Notes under the pieces: model-generated
The model's database searches: none
Told to the model about the DNA's origin: nothing
What the model saw: the letters and a program-made list of their open reading frames with translations, nothing else
Program-made: the position numbers and the translations under genes
DNA from: Aldersonia sp. NBC_00410
GTDB lineage: Bacteria > Actinomycetota > Actinomycetes > Mycobacteriales > Mycobacteriaceae
Direction of reading: 5' to 3'
Assembly (NCBI RefSeq): GCF_026342035.1
Contig: NZ_JAPENM010000012.1
Span: 62,001-126,000, forward strand
Length of the DNA: 64,000 bases
Shown: positions 48,341 through 60,624 of the stretch, in pieces
Layout of the letters: the number at the start of each line of letters is the position of its first letter
Position numbering within the stretch: position 1 is the stretch's first letter

Positions 48341-49021
48341 ATGAACAGCACGATCAGTAAGTCCCGGCGGGGGTTGGTTCGCCGGCTGGGTGTGGGTATC
48401 GCGGCCGTCGCGGCCTCGATGGCCGTCTTCGCCGGCCCCACCACCGCGGCGCCCGCAGCACCGGCGCAGCCGACCGTGGATTGGAACCAGGCCGCGCAGC
48501 AACTGCGCGCCGCCGCCGCGGGGAACCCCACCGCCGAAGCGGCGATGGACCGATTGCTCACCGCGCCGAAGCAGGAGCTGCGTCAGGACGTCGCCCTGCC
48601 CGCCCAGGTCTTCCAGATCCCGGCCTACTCGCAGGAGGGCCGGATGGACGGCGTCTCCGGGCAGGTGTACGGCTCGGGCATCGCACTCGGCATTGGCGGC
48701 TTCCGCCTCGGCGTCTTCGGCGGTCCGGGCGTGTTCGCGCCCAGCCAGGCCGGCGCGCGGATGGAGGTGCTCTGGGTGAATCTGTCCACCGGCAAGTCGG
48801 GGACTGCCGTGCTCAGCGAGCACACCGACAGCATCTTCGACACCACGCTGCGGTCGGCCGATCTGAGCGGCCAGATTGGTAAGGGCACCGTCGTGGCCGG
48901 TGTGTACGGCTCGGCATGGCACCGCTGGCCGGTGCCCGTCGACGACGCGCACAAGGATGGCTTCGCCTACCACAAGGCGGAACTCTGGTTCCCGTCGCTC
49001 GGCGCGGTCATCAATAACTGA
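48341..49021 (+). CDS. Secreted hypothetical protein
   Basis: A 226-residue protein with a clear Sec signal: KSRRGLVRRLGVGIAAVAAS then MAVFAGPTTAAPAAP, cleavage likely near residue 36-40. The mature part has VDWNQAAQQLRAAAAGNPTA, two Gly-rich stretches and AWHRWPVPVDDAHKDGFAYH. No cysteines in the mature part. No family recognised; probably exported to the envelope or medium. ATG 48341 follows GAGGAACAGGAG. A strong terminator follows the stop. Confidence 0.8.
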   Translation: MNSTISKSRRGLVRRLGVGIAAVAASMAVFAGPTTAAPAAPAQPTVDWNQAAQQLRAAAAGNPTAEAAMDRLLTAPKQELRQDVALPAQVFQIPAYSQEGRMDGVSGQVYGSGIALGIGGFRLGVFGGPGVFAPSQAGARMEVLWVNLSTGKSGTAVLSEHTDSIFDTTLRSADLSGQIGKGTVVAGVYGSAWHRWPVPVDDAHKDGFAYHKAELWFPSLGAVINN

Positions 49022-49037
49022 CGCCGGATGTTCGCTG

Positions 49038-49068
49038 GGAGGGTCTCGCCGCGGCGGGGCCCTCCTTT
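49038..49068 (+). terminator. Terminator after the secreted protein gene
   Basis: A 13-bp stem (49038-49050 with 49053-49065) with two G-U pairs and a tight loop, followed by TTT, starting 16 bases after the stop. Confidence 0.65.
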
Positions 49069-49238
49069 CGTCGGCTCACAAGTCACGCCGTGCTCCTGTG
49101 AGATCGATTTGACGGGTGTCTGTCGGCACCGTCACGGCCCTGCAACGTCGCCCGCCGACACTGGCTGATCGAGGGCCGCTCAGCCCGCGGCCCGCGCGGA
49201 TTCCGCCGCAACGCTCGTCTTCGATCACAGGAGTGCTG

Positions 49239-49652
49239 ATGGACAAAGGCCTGCTCGAACGCAGTCTCGTACTCGTCGATGGCGAGGAGGACGCGCTGAC
49301 CCGCCGCTTCTACGACGTGCTGTTCACCCGCTATCCGCAGGTGCAGCCCATGTTTTCGGCCGACGTGCGCCCGCAGGCCGCGATGCTGCGCCAGGCGGTG
49401 ATCGCGGTGATCGAGCATCTCGACGATGCGCAGTGGCTCGAATCGACCCTGCACGCGCTCGGCGCGCGCCACGAGGGACTCGGGGTCACTGCGCCGATGT
49501 ACGCTGCGGTCGCGGAATGTATGATCGCGACGATGCAGGAGCGCGGCGGCCCGGAGTGGACTCCGGCGATGAGTGCGGCCTGGACCGAAGCGCTCGGCGC
49601 GGTTGCGACCATGATGCTGGCCGGTTACCGCGACGCCGAATCGGTCGCGTGA
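49239..49652 (+). CDS. Single-domain globin (flavohaemoglobin-type haem domain)
   Basis: A 137-residue globin resembling the haem domain of Hmp and Vitreoscilla haemoglobin, with no reductase domain. Phe CD1 in PMFSADV (about 39), Gln E7 in RPQAAML, proximal His F8 in ALGARHEGLGV (His78). Could bind O2 or NO, and would need a separate reductase. ATG 49239 has AGGAG at 49229-49233; an open frame further upstream is less likely. It sits just before amtB, but its stop is 70 bases from the GlnR box, so it may be transcribed separately. Confidence 0.85.
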   Translation: MDKGLLERSLVLVDGEEDALTRRFYDVLFTRYPQVQPMFSADVRPQAAMLRQAVIAVIEHLDDAQWLESTLHALGARHEGLGVTAPMYAAVAECMIATMQERGGPEWTPAMSAAWTEALGAVATMMLAGYRDAESVA

Positions 49653-49722
49653 CCAGCGATTGCCTCCGGTGGCGTGCATAATCCCGCGACGAAATCCACC
49701 CGAAACACATTGTGCCAATGCG

Positions 49723-49760
49723 TTCACATTCGTGAAACACGTTGGCGTCATGGATGAAAC
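49723..49760 (+). promoter_or_regulatory. GlnR-binding site of amtB
   Basis: Elements TTCAC (49723), GAAAC (49734), GCGTC (49745) and GAAAC (49756), each separated by exactly six bases, reproduce the actinobacterial GlnR pattern of two 22-base repeats. It lies 70 bases before the amtB start. GlnR activates ammonium uptake genes in nitrogen limitation in Streptomyces and Mycobacterium. Confidence 0.75.
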
Positions 49761-49829
49761 ACCGAGTGAGCACCCTTCTCTGCAGGTCTTCAGCCGCAAT
49801 CGGCTGGGCTGATAACGAGGAGGCAGCAG

Positions 49830-54074
<4,245 letters not shown>

Positions 54075-54156
54075 TCGGTGCTCGCGCGATGGCTGCACGA
54101 CGATGCCATTACCCTGGTAGCGACGTGCGTACATAACGAGCTCAGGAGCGCGATCG

Positions 54157-55737
54157 GTGTTCGAATCCCTTTCCGACCGGTTGACCGGTGCCCTCAAGGA
54201 TCTGCGTGGCAAGGGTCGACTGTCGCCAGCGGACATCGACGCGACCTGCCGCGAGATCCGGCTCGCGCTGCTCGAGGCCGATGTCGCGCTGCCCGTGGTG
54301 CGCAGCTTCATCGCGCGCATCAAGGAGCGCGCCAAGGGCGCGGAGGTCTCCGGCGCGCTCAACCCGGCGCAGCAGGTCGTCAAGATCGTCAACGAGGAAC
54401 TCGTCGGCATCCTCGGCGGTGAGACCCGCCGAGTCAGCCTGGCGAAGACCCCGCCGACGGTGATCATGCTTGCCGGCCTGCAGGGTTCCGGTAAGACCAC
54501 GCTGGCGGGCAAGCTGGCGCGCTGGTTCAAGAACCAGGGTCACACGCCGCTGCTCGTGGCCTGCGACCTGCAGCGCCCGGGCGCGGTCAGCCAGCTGCAG
54601 ATCGTCGGTGAGCGAGCAGAATCAGCCGTTTTCGCGCCGCATCCCGGCACCTCCATCGGCGGTGGCGAGAACGCGCTCGGCGTCACCGCAGCCGATCCGA
54701 TCGAGGTCGCGCGGGCCGGTGTCGCCGAGGCGCGGTCGAAGCACTACGACGTGGTCATCGTCGATACTGCCGGTCGTCTCGGCATCGACGAGGAGCTGAT
54801 GCGCCAAGCCGCGGGCATCCGTGACGCGGTGGAACCGGACGAGACACTGTTCGTGCTCGACGCGATGATCGGTCAGGACGCGGTCAGCACCGCGGAGGCC
54901 TTCCGTGACGGTGTCGGATTCACCGGCGTGGTACTCACCAAGCTCGACGGCGATGCCCGTGGTGGTGCCGCACTTTCGGTCCGCGAGGTCACCGGGCAGC
55001 CGATCATGTTCGCCTCCAGCGGTGAGAAGCTCGAGGACTTCGACGTCTTCCACCCGGACCGGATGGCGAGCCGGATCCTCGGCATGGGCGATGTGCTGAC
55101 GCTGATCGAGCAGGCCGAGCAGGTCTACGACGAGCAGCAGGCGCAGGCAGCCGCAGCCAAGATCAGCTCGGGCGAGCTGACGCTCGAGGACTTCCTCGAG
55201 CAGATGATGGCGATCCGGAAGATGGGTCCGATCGGCAATCTGCTCGGGATGCTGCCCGGTGCGGGCCAGATGAAGGACGCGCTCGCGCAGGTCGACGACA
55301 AGCAGCTCGACCGAGTCCAGGCCATCATCCGCGGCATGACGCCGGCCGAACGCGATAACCCGAAGATCATCAACGCGTCCCGCCGGCTGCGCATCGCCAA
55401 TGGCTCGGGTGTCAAGGTGTCCGAGGTGAATCAGCTCGTCGACCGGTTCTTCGAGGCGCGCAAGATGATGGCGTCGATGAGCCGACAGATGGGCTTCCCC
55501 GGTTCCAAGCGGGGGCAGCAGCGCTCGAAGAAGGGCAAGAAGGGCAAGAAGGGCGGACGCGGTCCGACGCCGCCGAAGGTGCGCGGCGGAATGCCCGGAA
55601 TGCCGGGGATGCCCGCCGGGATGGGCGGGATGCCGGCCGGTATGCCCGATCTGTCGAAGATGCCCCCGGGGCTCAACGAGTTGCCGCCGGGTCTCGAGGG
55701 CTTCGATCTGTCGAAGTTCAAACGACCCGAGAAGTAG
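54157..55737 (+). CDS. ffh: Signal recognition particle protein Ffh
   Basis: SRP54 GTPase that binds signal sequences and 4.5S RNA. Of 526 residues: N domain, G domain with GLQGSGKTTLAGKLA (107-121), DLQRPGAVSQL, DTAGRLGIDEEL, TKLDGDARGG, and the methionine-rich M domain (about 310-445; FLEQMMAIRKMGPIGNLLGMLPG). A Lys/Gly stretch and a Met/Pro/Gly tail (MPGMPGMPAGMGGMPAGMP) end the protein. The GTG start, MFESLSDRLTGALKDLRGKG, fits the family. The amidohydrolase follows after 21 bases. Confidence 0.97.
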   Translation: MFESLSDRLTGALKDLRGKGRLSPADIDATCREIRLALLEADVALPVVRSFIARIKERAKGAEVSGALNPAQQVVKIVNEELVGILGGETRRVSLAKTPPTVIMLAGLQGSGKTTLAGKLARWFKNQGHTPLLVACDLQRPGAVSQLQIVGERAESAVFAPHPGTSIGGGENALGVTAADPIEVARAGVAEARSKHYDVVIVDTAGRLGIDEELMRQAAGIRDAVEPDETLFVLDAMIGQDAVSTAEAFRDGVGFTGVVLTKLDGDARGGAALSVREVTGQPIMFASSGEKLEDFDVFHPDRMASRILGMGDVLTLIEQAEQVYDEQQAQAAAAKISSGELTLEDFLEQMMAIRKMGPIGNLLGMLPGAGQMKDALAQVDDKQLDRVQAIIRGMTPAERDNPKIINASRRLRIANGSGVKVSEVNQLVDRFFEARKMMASMSRQMGFPGSKRGQQRSKKGKKGKKGGRGPTPPKVRGGMPGMPGMPAGMGGMPAGMPDLSKMPPGLNELPPGLEGFDLSKFKRPEK

Positions 55738-55758
55738 CCGCCCGGCACTAGCGTTGGT

Positions 55759-56835
55759 GTGGTGGAGTCACTGCATCTGCGCGGCATCGGACTGCCGGAC
55801 GAGGAGCCGCTCGAACTCTGGATCCACGACGGACTGATCTCGTTCGAGCCCGTCGCGTCGGCGACCACGATTCGCGATTCCGGCTGGATCGTGCCGGGCC
55901 TGGTTGATGCGCACTGCCATGTCGGGATCACCTACGGCGGGGGACACGAAACTGCGGCCGGGGCGGTCGGGCAGGCCGAGACCGAGCGCGAGGTCGGGGC
56001 GTTGTTACTGCGTGACGCGGGCTCGCCGATCGACACCCGGTTCATCGACGACCGCGAGGACCTGCCGAAGATCATCCGGGCCGGCCGGCACATCGCCCGG
56101 CCCAAGCGATACATCCGTGAGCTGGGCATCGAGCTCGACGACGAGCGGACCCTGCCGGAAATCGTTGCCGAGCAAGCAGAATTCGGCGACGGCTGGGTGA
56201 AGCTCGTGGGGGACTGGATCGACCGGTCGGTGGGTGACCTCGCGCCGCTGTGGAGCGACGACGTGCTGAAGCAGGCGATCGACGCCGCACATGCGCACGG
56301 TGCGCGGGTGACCGCGCATGTTTTCGGGGAGGAAGCGTTGCCGGGCTTGATCGAGGCGGGCATCGATTGCATCGAGCACGGCACGGGACTGACCGACGAG
56401 ACTGTCGAGCTGATGGTTCGGCACGGTACTGCGCTCGTGCCGACGCTGATCAATATCGAAACGTTCCCCGGTATCGCGGCCGGCGCAAGCAAATACCCGG
56501 CGTATCAGCGGCACATGCTCGATCTGCATGCGGGGGTGAAGCGGACGGTGGCGAACGCGCACGACGCCGGGGTACCGATCTTCGCCGGCACCGATGCCGG
56601 CGGATCGATCGTGCACGGCCGCATCGCCGACGAGGTCGCCGCGCTCGCCACCGCCGGCCTGTCGCCGACCGAGGCGCTCGGTGCCGCGAGCTGGACCGCA
56701 CGCAGCTGGCTGCGCCGACCGGGCATCGAGCATCGCGCGCCCGCGGATCTGCTGTTTTACCAGGAGGATCCGCGCACCGGACCCGAGGTGTTGTCCACGC
56801 CGGATCTGGTCGTTTTGCGCGGGCGGGTGTACTGA
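55759..56835 (+). CDS. Amidohydrolase family protein
   Basis: A 358-residue metal-dependent amidohydrolase. VPGLVDAHCHVGITYGGG carries the HxH metal pair (about 54-56), RVTAHVFGEEAL and GIDCIEHGTGL give two further histidines, and IFAGTDAGGSI the catalytic Asp. Substrate unknown. Corresponds to Rv2915c, downstream of ffh as there. Start GTG 55759 or 55762. Confidence 0.88.
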   Translation: MVESLHLRGIGLPDEEPLELWIHDGLISFEPVASATTIRDSGWIVPGLVDAHCHVGITYGGGHETAAGAVGQAETEREVGALLLRDAGSPIDTRFIDDREDLPKIIRAGRHIARPKRYIRELGIELDDERTLPEIVAEQAEFGDGWVKLVGDWIDRSVGDLAPLWSDDVLKQAIDAAHAHGARVTAHVFGEEALPGLIEAGIDCIEHGTGLTDETVELMVRHGTALVPTLINIETFPGIAAGASKYPAYQRHMLDLHAGVKRTVANAHDAGVPIFAGTDAGGSIVHGRIADEVAALATAGLSPTEALGAASWTARSWLRRPGIEHRAPADLLFYQEDPRTGPEVLSTPDLVVLRGRVY

Positions 56836-56848
56836 CGCTGTCGATGGA

Positions 56849-56926
56849 GTGAATGTGCCGTTCGTTGCGTTGAGCGGAGTGAACGATTCCATTCACTCCG
56901 CCTGACGCACCGGATCTTCCATTCAT
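56849..56926. repeat. Intergenic palindromic repeat, copy C
   Basis: Two arms of about 37 bases (56849-56885 and 56891-56926) form an imperfect inverted repeat centred on CGGAGTGAA and TTCACTCCG. The right half matches copy A (32747-32796) at 38 of 50 positions, and the left segment GCGTTGAGCGGAGTGAACG matches the complement of copy A's tail at 18 of 19. Lies between the amidohydrolase stop and the LLM start; may also terminate transcription. Confidence 0.6.
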
Positions 56927-56957
56927 GCCGAGCTTTCGCGGAGTACGGTCGATCTAC

Positions 56958-57941
56958 GTGAGCATTCGACTCGGATACCAGATCCCGAACTTCAACTACG
57001 GCACCCCGGTCGCGGAGTTGTTCCCGACGGTGATTGCGCAGGCCCGCGAGGCCGAATCTGCAGGGTTCGACGCGGTTTTCGTGATGGACCACTTCTACCA
57101 GCTGCCCGGTATCGGCACGCCCGACGAACCGATGCTGGAGGCGTACTCGGCGCTGTCCGGGATCGCGACCGCGACCGAGCGCATCCAGCTCTCGGCGCTG
57201 GTCACCGGCAACACCTACCGAAACCCGGCAATGCTGGCCAAGACCGTCACCACGCTGGATGTCGTCAGCGGCGGGCGGGCCGTCCTCGGCATCGGTGCGG
57301 GCTGGTTCGAGCTCGAGCACAATCAGCTCGGCTACGAGTTCGGCACCTTCACCGACCGCTTCGAGAAGCTCGACGAGGCGTTGCAGATCATCGATCCGAT
57401 GCTGCGCGGGCAACGGCCCACCCTCTCGGGCAAGTGGTACCGCACCGAGAACGCGATGAACGAGCCGCGCATCCGCGACGATCTGCCGATCCTGATCGGT
57501 GGCAGCGGCGAGAAGAAAACGTTCGCGCTCGCGGCGCGCTATGCCGAGCACCTCAACATCATCTGCGGGCCCGACGAAATTCCCCGCAAGCGCGCCGCCC
57601 TCGATCAGCGACTCGCCGAGGCAGGGCGCGAGCGCATCGAGACGAGCTATCTGGCGTCGGTGATCGTTGATGAGGACGGTGACCGTGCACGCCGGATTCA
57701 GCTCGACGGCCTGCGCGCCCGCGGCGTCGATGTCGACAAATTGACCGCCGACGAGCGGGCCAAGCTCGATCCCCGCCTGACTCGGACGTTCGTCGGTTCA
57801 CCCGAAGAGGTGGCGCAGCAACTGCAGGAGCGCGTACTCGATCAGGGTATCGACGGACTGATCATCAACATGATCGCTAACGGGCACGAGCCGGGGATCG
57901 TGGAATTGGCGGGCAAGGCGCTGGCACCACTCGTCGGCTAG
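56958..57941 (+). CDS. LLM-class F420-dependent oxidoreductase
   Basis: A 327-residue luciferase-like TIM-barrel oxidoreductase of the F420-using subgroup: LGYQIPNFNYGTPVAE, DAVFVMDHFYQLPGIG, LVTGNTYRNPAMLAKTV, LGIGAGWFELEHNQLGY. Likely transfers hydride between reduced F420 and an unknown organic substrate. The GTG at 56958 (MSIRLGYQ) is preferred over ATG 56925, which lies inside the palindromic repeat. The last 65 bases overlap the end of the opposite-strand monooxygenase. Confidence 0.88.
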   Translation: MSIRLGYQIPNFNYGTPVAELFPTVIAQAREAESAGFDAVFVMDHFYQLPGIGTPDEPMLEAYSALSGIATATERIQLSALVTGNTYRNPAMLAKTVTTLDVVSGGRAVLGIGAGWFELEHNQLGYEFGTFTDRFEKLDEALQIIDPMLRGQRPTLSGKWYRTENAMNEPRIRDDLPILIGGSGEKKTFALAARYAEHLNIICGPDEIPRKRAALDQRLAEAGRERIETSYLASVIVDEDGDRARRIQLDGLRARGVDVDKLTADERAKLDPRLTRTFVGSPEEVAQQLQERVLDQGIDGLIINMIANGHEPGIVELAGKALAPLVG

Positions 57942-59442
57942 GCCCGGCATCGCGACTGCGGGATTTCTGCTCATCGGAGCCGCGGGCGATCGCGCGGAAA
58001 TCGCGAGTGAAGTCGATCCCGCGCATCTGCGCGATGTACTGGCTGGCAAAGCCGGGGAACATCGTGGCGTTGAAGCCGTCCTCGGTGAGATACCAACTCC
58101 GGCAACCGGAGTTCCAGGTCGTGTCCCGCAGGCGTCGCTGCAGTCGCTCGTTGAACGTGCGCTGGGCGGGCTCGAACACGTCGAGCGAATGCAGATCGCG
58201 ATCGAGGATCAGTGAGATCGCGGTGACGATCGCGTCGATCTGTGCCTCCATGTAGACCAGCGCGGAATTGTGGCCCGGGCCGGAGTTGGGTCCGAACGTG
58301 AAGTACAGGTTCGGATACCCGGACACCGCGAAGCTCTTGTAGGCGTACGCGCCGTGCGACCATTCCGCGGCCAGGTTCCGACCGCGCCGCCCGGTGACCG
58401 GAATCGGCGTGCCCTGCTTGGACACCTCGAAACCGGTGGCGAACACGATCGCGTCGAATCGGCGTTCCACACCTTCGGCGGTGCGGATCCCGTTCTCGCA
58501 GATCCGGGCGATGGGCCAGGTGACCAGCCGGCAGTTGTCGCGTTGCAACGCCGGGTAGTAATCGTTGGTCATCAGCAATCGTTTGCAGCCGGCGCGGTAA
58601 TCGGGGGTGAGCTGGCGGCGTTGCCACGGATCGCGGACTTGGTTGCGCAGATGCGCTTTGGCGACTTTCTCGACAAGGCGGGTGAGCGGCGTATTCCACA
58701 CCACGCCGAGCGCGATCGATTCGTGGCCGAAATACCAGCCGGCGCGAGCGACCGATTGGGCGCCGGGCACGGCCCGGTACAGGTGCTTCATCGGCGGCGA
58801 GATCCGGCGGTTCAGTCGCGGGAGAACCCAACCCGGCGTGCGTTGGTACACGGTGACATGGCCTGCGGTGCGCACCAATTCGGGAATGATCTGCACGGCG
58901 CTGGCCCCGGTGCCGATCACTGCGATCCGCTTCCCGGCGAAGTCGTAGCCGTGATCCCACTCGGCGGAGTGCATGCGCTTGCCGGTGTAGGTCTCGATAC
59001 CCTCGATCGCGGGAAAGCCGGGGGTCGAGAGCGGCCCCGAGGCGAGCACGACGGTGCGTGCGTAGAGCGGCGCGCGGTCTGCGAGACTCACCTCCCATGC
59101 CCCGGCGAGCTCGTCGTAACACAATCCGCTGACATTGTGGCCGAATCTGATTCGCCGGTGCAGGTCATGTGCGCCGATCATCGATTCGATATAGGCGAGG
59201 ATGTCGGCGCTACCCGAATAGGTATGCGGCCAGTCCGGATTAGGGGCGAACGAATACGAGTACAACCGAGAGGGTATGTCGCAAGCCGCACCGGGATAGG
59301 TGTTGTCGCGCCAGGTGCCGCCCGCCCGGTCCGCGCGCTCGAGAATGACGAAATCATCGATTCCACTCTGCTGCAACCGAATCGCTGCGCCGATACCGGC
59401 AAAGCCCGCGCCGATGATGACCGTCGAGACCGGCTCGTTCAC
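57877..59442 (-). CDS. Flavin-containing Baeyer-Villiger-type monooxygenase
   Basis: A 521-residue FAD/NADPH monooxygenase. FAD motif GAGFAG (11-16), BVMO fingerprint variant YTGKRMHSAEWD (152-163) and NADPH Rossmann motif GTGASAVQ (177-184) occur in order; VFATGFEVSKQG is the late ATG motif. It could insert oxygen next to a ketone or oxidise a heteroatom. The GTG start overlaps the diiron gene stop (GTGA, 59439-59442), so the two are coupled. The last 25 residues (about Arg/Pro/Ser-rich) are not conserved and overlap the LLM gene antisense. Confidence 0.9.
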   Translation of the reverse strand: MNEPVSTVIIGAGFAGIGAAIRLQQSGIDDFVILERADRAGGTWRDNTYPGAACDIPSRLYSYSFAPNPDWPHTYSGSADILAYIESMIGAHDLHRRIRFGHNVSGLCYDELAGAWEVSLADRAPLYARTVVLASGPLSTPGFPAIEGIETYTGKRMHSAEWDHGYDFAGKRIAVIGTGASAVQIIPELVRTAGHVTVYQRTPGWVLPRLNRRISPPMKHLYRAVPGAQSVARAGWYFGHESIALGVVWNTPLTRLVEKVAKAHLRNQVRDPWQRRQLTPDYRAGCKRLLMTNDYYPALQRDNCRLVTWPIARICENGIRTAEGVERRFDAIVFATGFEVSKQGTPIPVTGRRGRNLAAEWSHGAYAYKSFAVSGYPNLYFTFGPNSGPGHNSALVYMEAQIDAIVTAISLILDRDLHSLDVFEPAQRTFNERLQRRLRDTTWNSGCRSWYLTEDGFNATMFPGFASQYIAQMRGIDFTRDFRAIARGSDEQKSRSRDAGPSRRVVPAPCPPIPRSPARAR

Positions 59443-60356
59443 GCGACCGCCTCGTAGGTAAGTTCCTTCGACCAGCTCGGTTGCGGTCGGAGCAGCCGTT
59501 GCGGGTAGTGGTCGGTCAGGCGAACCATGGCATCGGCGAACAGATGGTACGGATGTCCGCGGTCGATTACCCAGCCCGCGTGCAGCTTGAGCACCTGATA
59601 GGTCAGGATCCGGGTCCCTTGCCCGCGTTCGCCGTTGCGCTTGAAGCGTTTCATCGCCTCGTAGAGGCGGTCTTCGCTCAGCCCCATGTCGACGATGTTG
59701 TCGCGCACCTTGTTCAGCAGCGGCACATACATCAGCGCGCCGATCAACAGACCGGGCGAGACAAAAGTGCCCGCGGTCTGGATGAGCAGGCTCCGCAACC
59801 TGGCCTGGCCCAACAGATCGAGCACATGGAAGTCCACGGCGATATGGCGTGACTCGTCGGCGTTGATCTTGCGGAACGCGGCATGGCAGACGGGGTCATG
59901 CACCTCTTCGAGGAGGAACTTCAGCAAAGCGCCGTCGAGCGCGACCTCGAGCATGGGAATGACGGTGCCGAGCACCGACAGTGACATCCGGTCGGCGAAG
60001 GTGTCGAGCCATTCGATCGCCAACCGGATGTTGACGTTCGGCTCCGGCACCTCGTCGTCGGCGAGCATGTCCCACCGGTGCATCAGCGCCAGTTCGGCAT
60101 TCGCATGCTTCTGCTCCTCGGCATGGAAATACCGGAAGATCTCGGCGAGGGTGGGGTCGGGCGCCTTCTTCGCCATGGCCGCGAACCCGCGGGCGCCGAT
60201 GTTCTCGATCCACACCAGATCGGCCATGAACGCCTTCAGCTTCGGCTTCTGCTCCTCGGTGATCAGTTCGGCACCGGGCGCCGCCCAATCGATATCGGCC
60301 AGCGCCCACTGGCGTTCCTTGATCGTGGCCAGCATGTCTTCGAGCACGATGGGCAT
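59439..60356 (-). CDS. Ferritin-like diiron protein
   Basis: A 305-residue helical protein whose metal ligands can be read directly: Glu51 (VWIENIG), Glu81-x-x-His84 (AEEQKHAN), Glu137 (PMLEVALDG) and Glu168-x-x-His171 (ADESRHIA), the E, ExxH, E, ExxH pattern of diiron oxygenases and desaturase-like enzymes. No specific family recognised; an N-oxygenase, hydroxylase or desaturase role is possible. ATG 60356 (MPIVLEDML) begins the conserved part; the frame is open 34 codons further upstream in intergenic DNA. First gene of the operon with the BVMO, divergent from merR. Confidence 0.85.
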   Translation of the reverse strand: MPIVLEDMLATIKERQWALADIDWAAPGAELITEEQKPKLKAFMADLVWIENIGARGFAAMAKKAPDPTLAEIFRYFHAEEQKHANAELALMHRWDMLADDEVPEPNVNIRLAIEWLDTFADRMSLSVLGTVIPMLEVALDGALLKFLLEEVHDPVCHAAFRKINADESRHIAVDFHVLDLLGQARLRSLLIQTAGTFVSPGLLIGALMYVPLLNKVRDNIVDMGLSEDRLYEAMKRFKRNGERGQGTRILTYQVLKLHAGWVIDRGHPYHLFADAMVRLTDHYPQRLLRPQPSWSKELTYEAVA

Positions 60357-60501
60357 CGTCGGACTCCGATCTCGGTGGGGGCGAACTCGGCAGCGGTGGC
60401 TGGGATTCGAGGACTGTGACGGCGTCTGCCGGGCCTCCTCCAGCGGGAGCAGCATCAACCGGCACCGGTCGCGACCGCGAGTGATCCGAACGAGGTCGTC
60501 G

Positions 60502-60557
60502 TCACACTGACAACACCATCACCAAAGCTGCCAGTTGTCAATGGCACAGTTGTGACT
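60502..60557. promoter_or_regulatory. Divergent control region with paired inverted repeats
   Basis: GTCACA (60502) and TGTGAC (60552), and inside them TGACAAC (60509) and GTTGTCA (60535), are nested inverted repeats. A consensus -35 hexamer TTGACA for the minus strand lies at 60537-60542. A probable MerR-regulator binding region controlling the diiron-BVMO operon and merR. Confidence 0.5.
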
Positions 60558-60624
60558 GGGGTTCAACCTGGCCATACGACTGCTCGTCCCGCATACTTGG
60601 ACCGGCAAGAGCGAGGGGGACCCC

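Noticed and set aside
49702-49706. Additional GAAAC as part of the GlnR box
   Set aside because: It is 32 bases from the next GAAAC, out of the 22-base phase.
56925-56957. ATG 56925 as start of the LLM gene
   Set aside because: It lies at the end of a palindromic repeat and would add 11 non-conserved residues.
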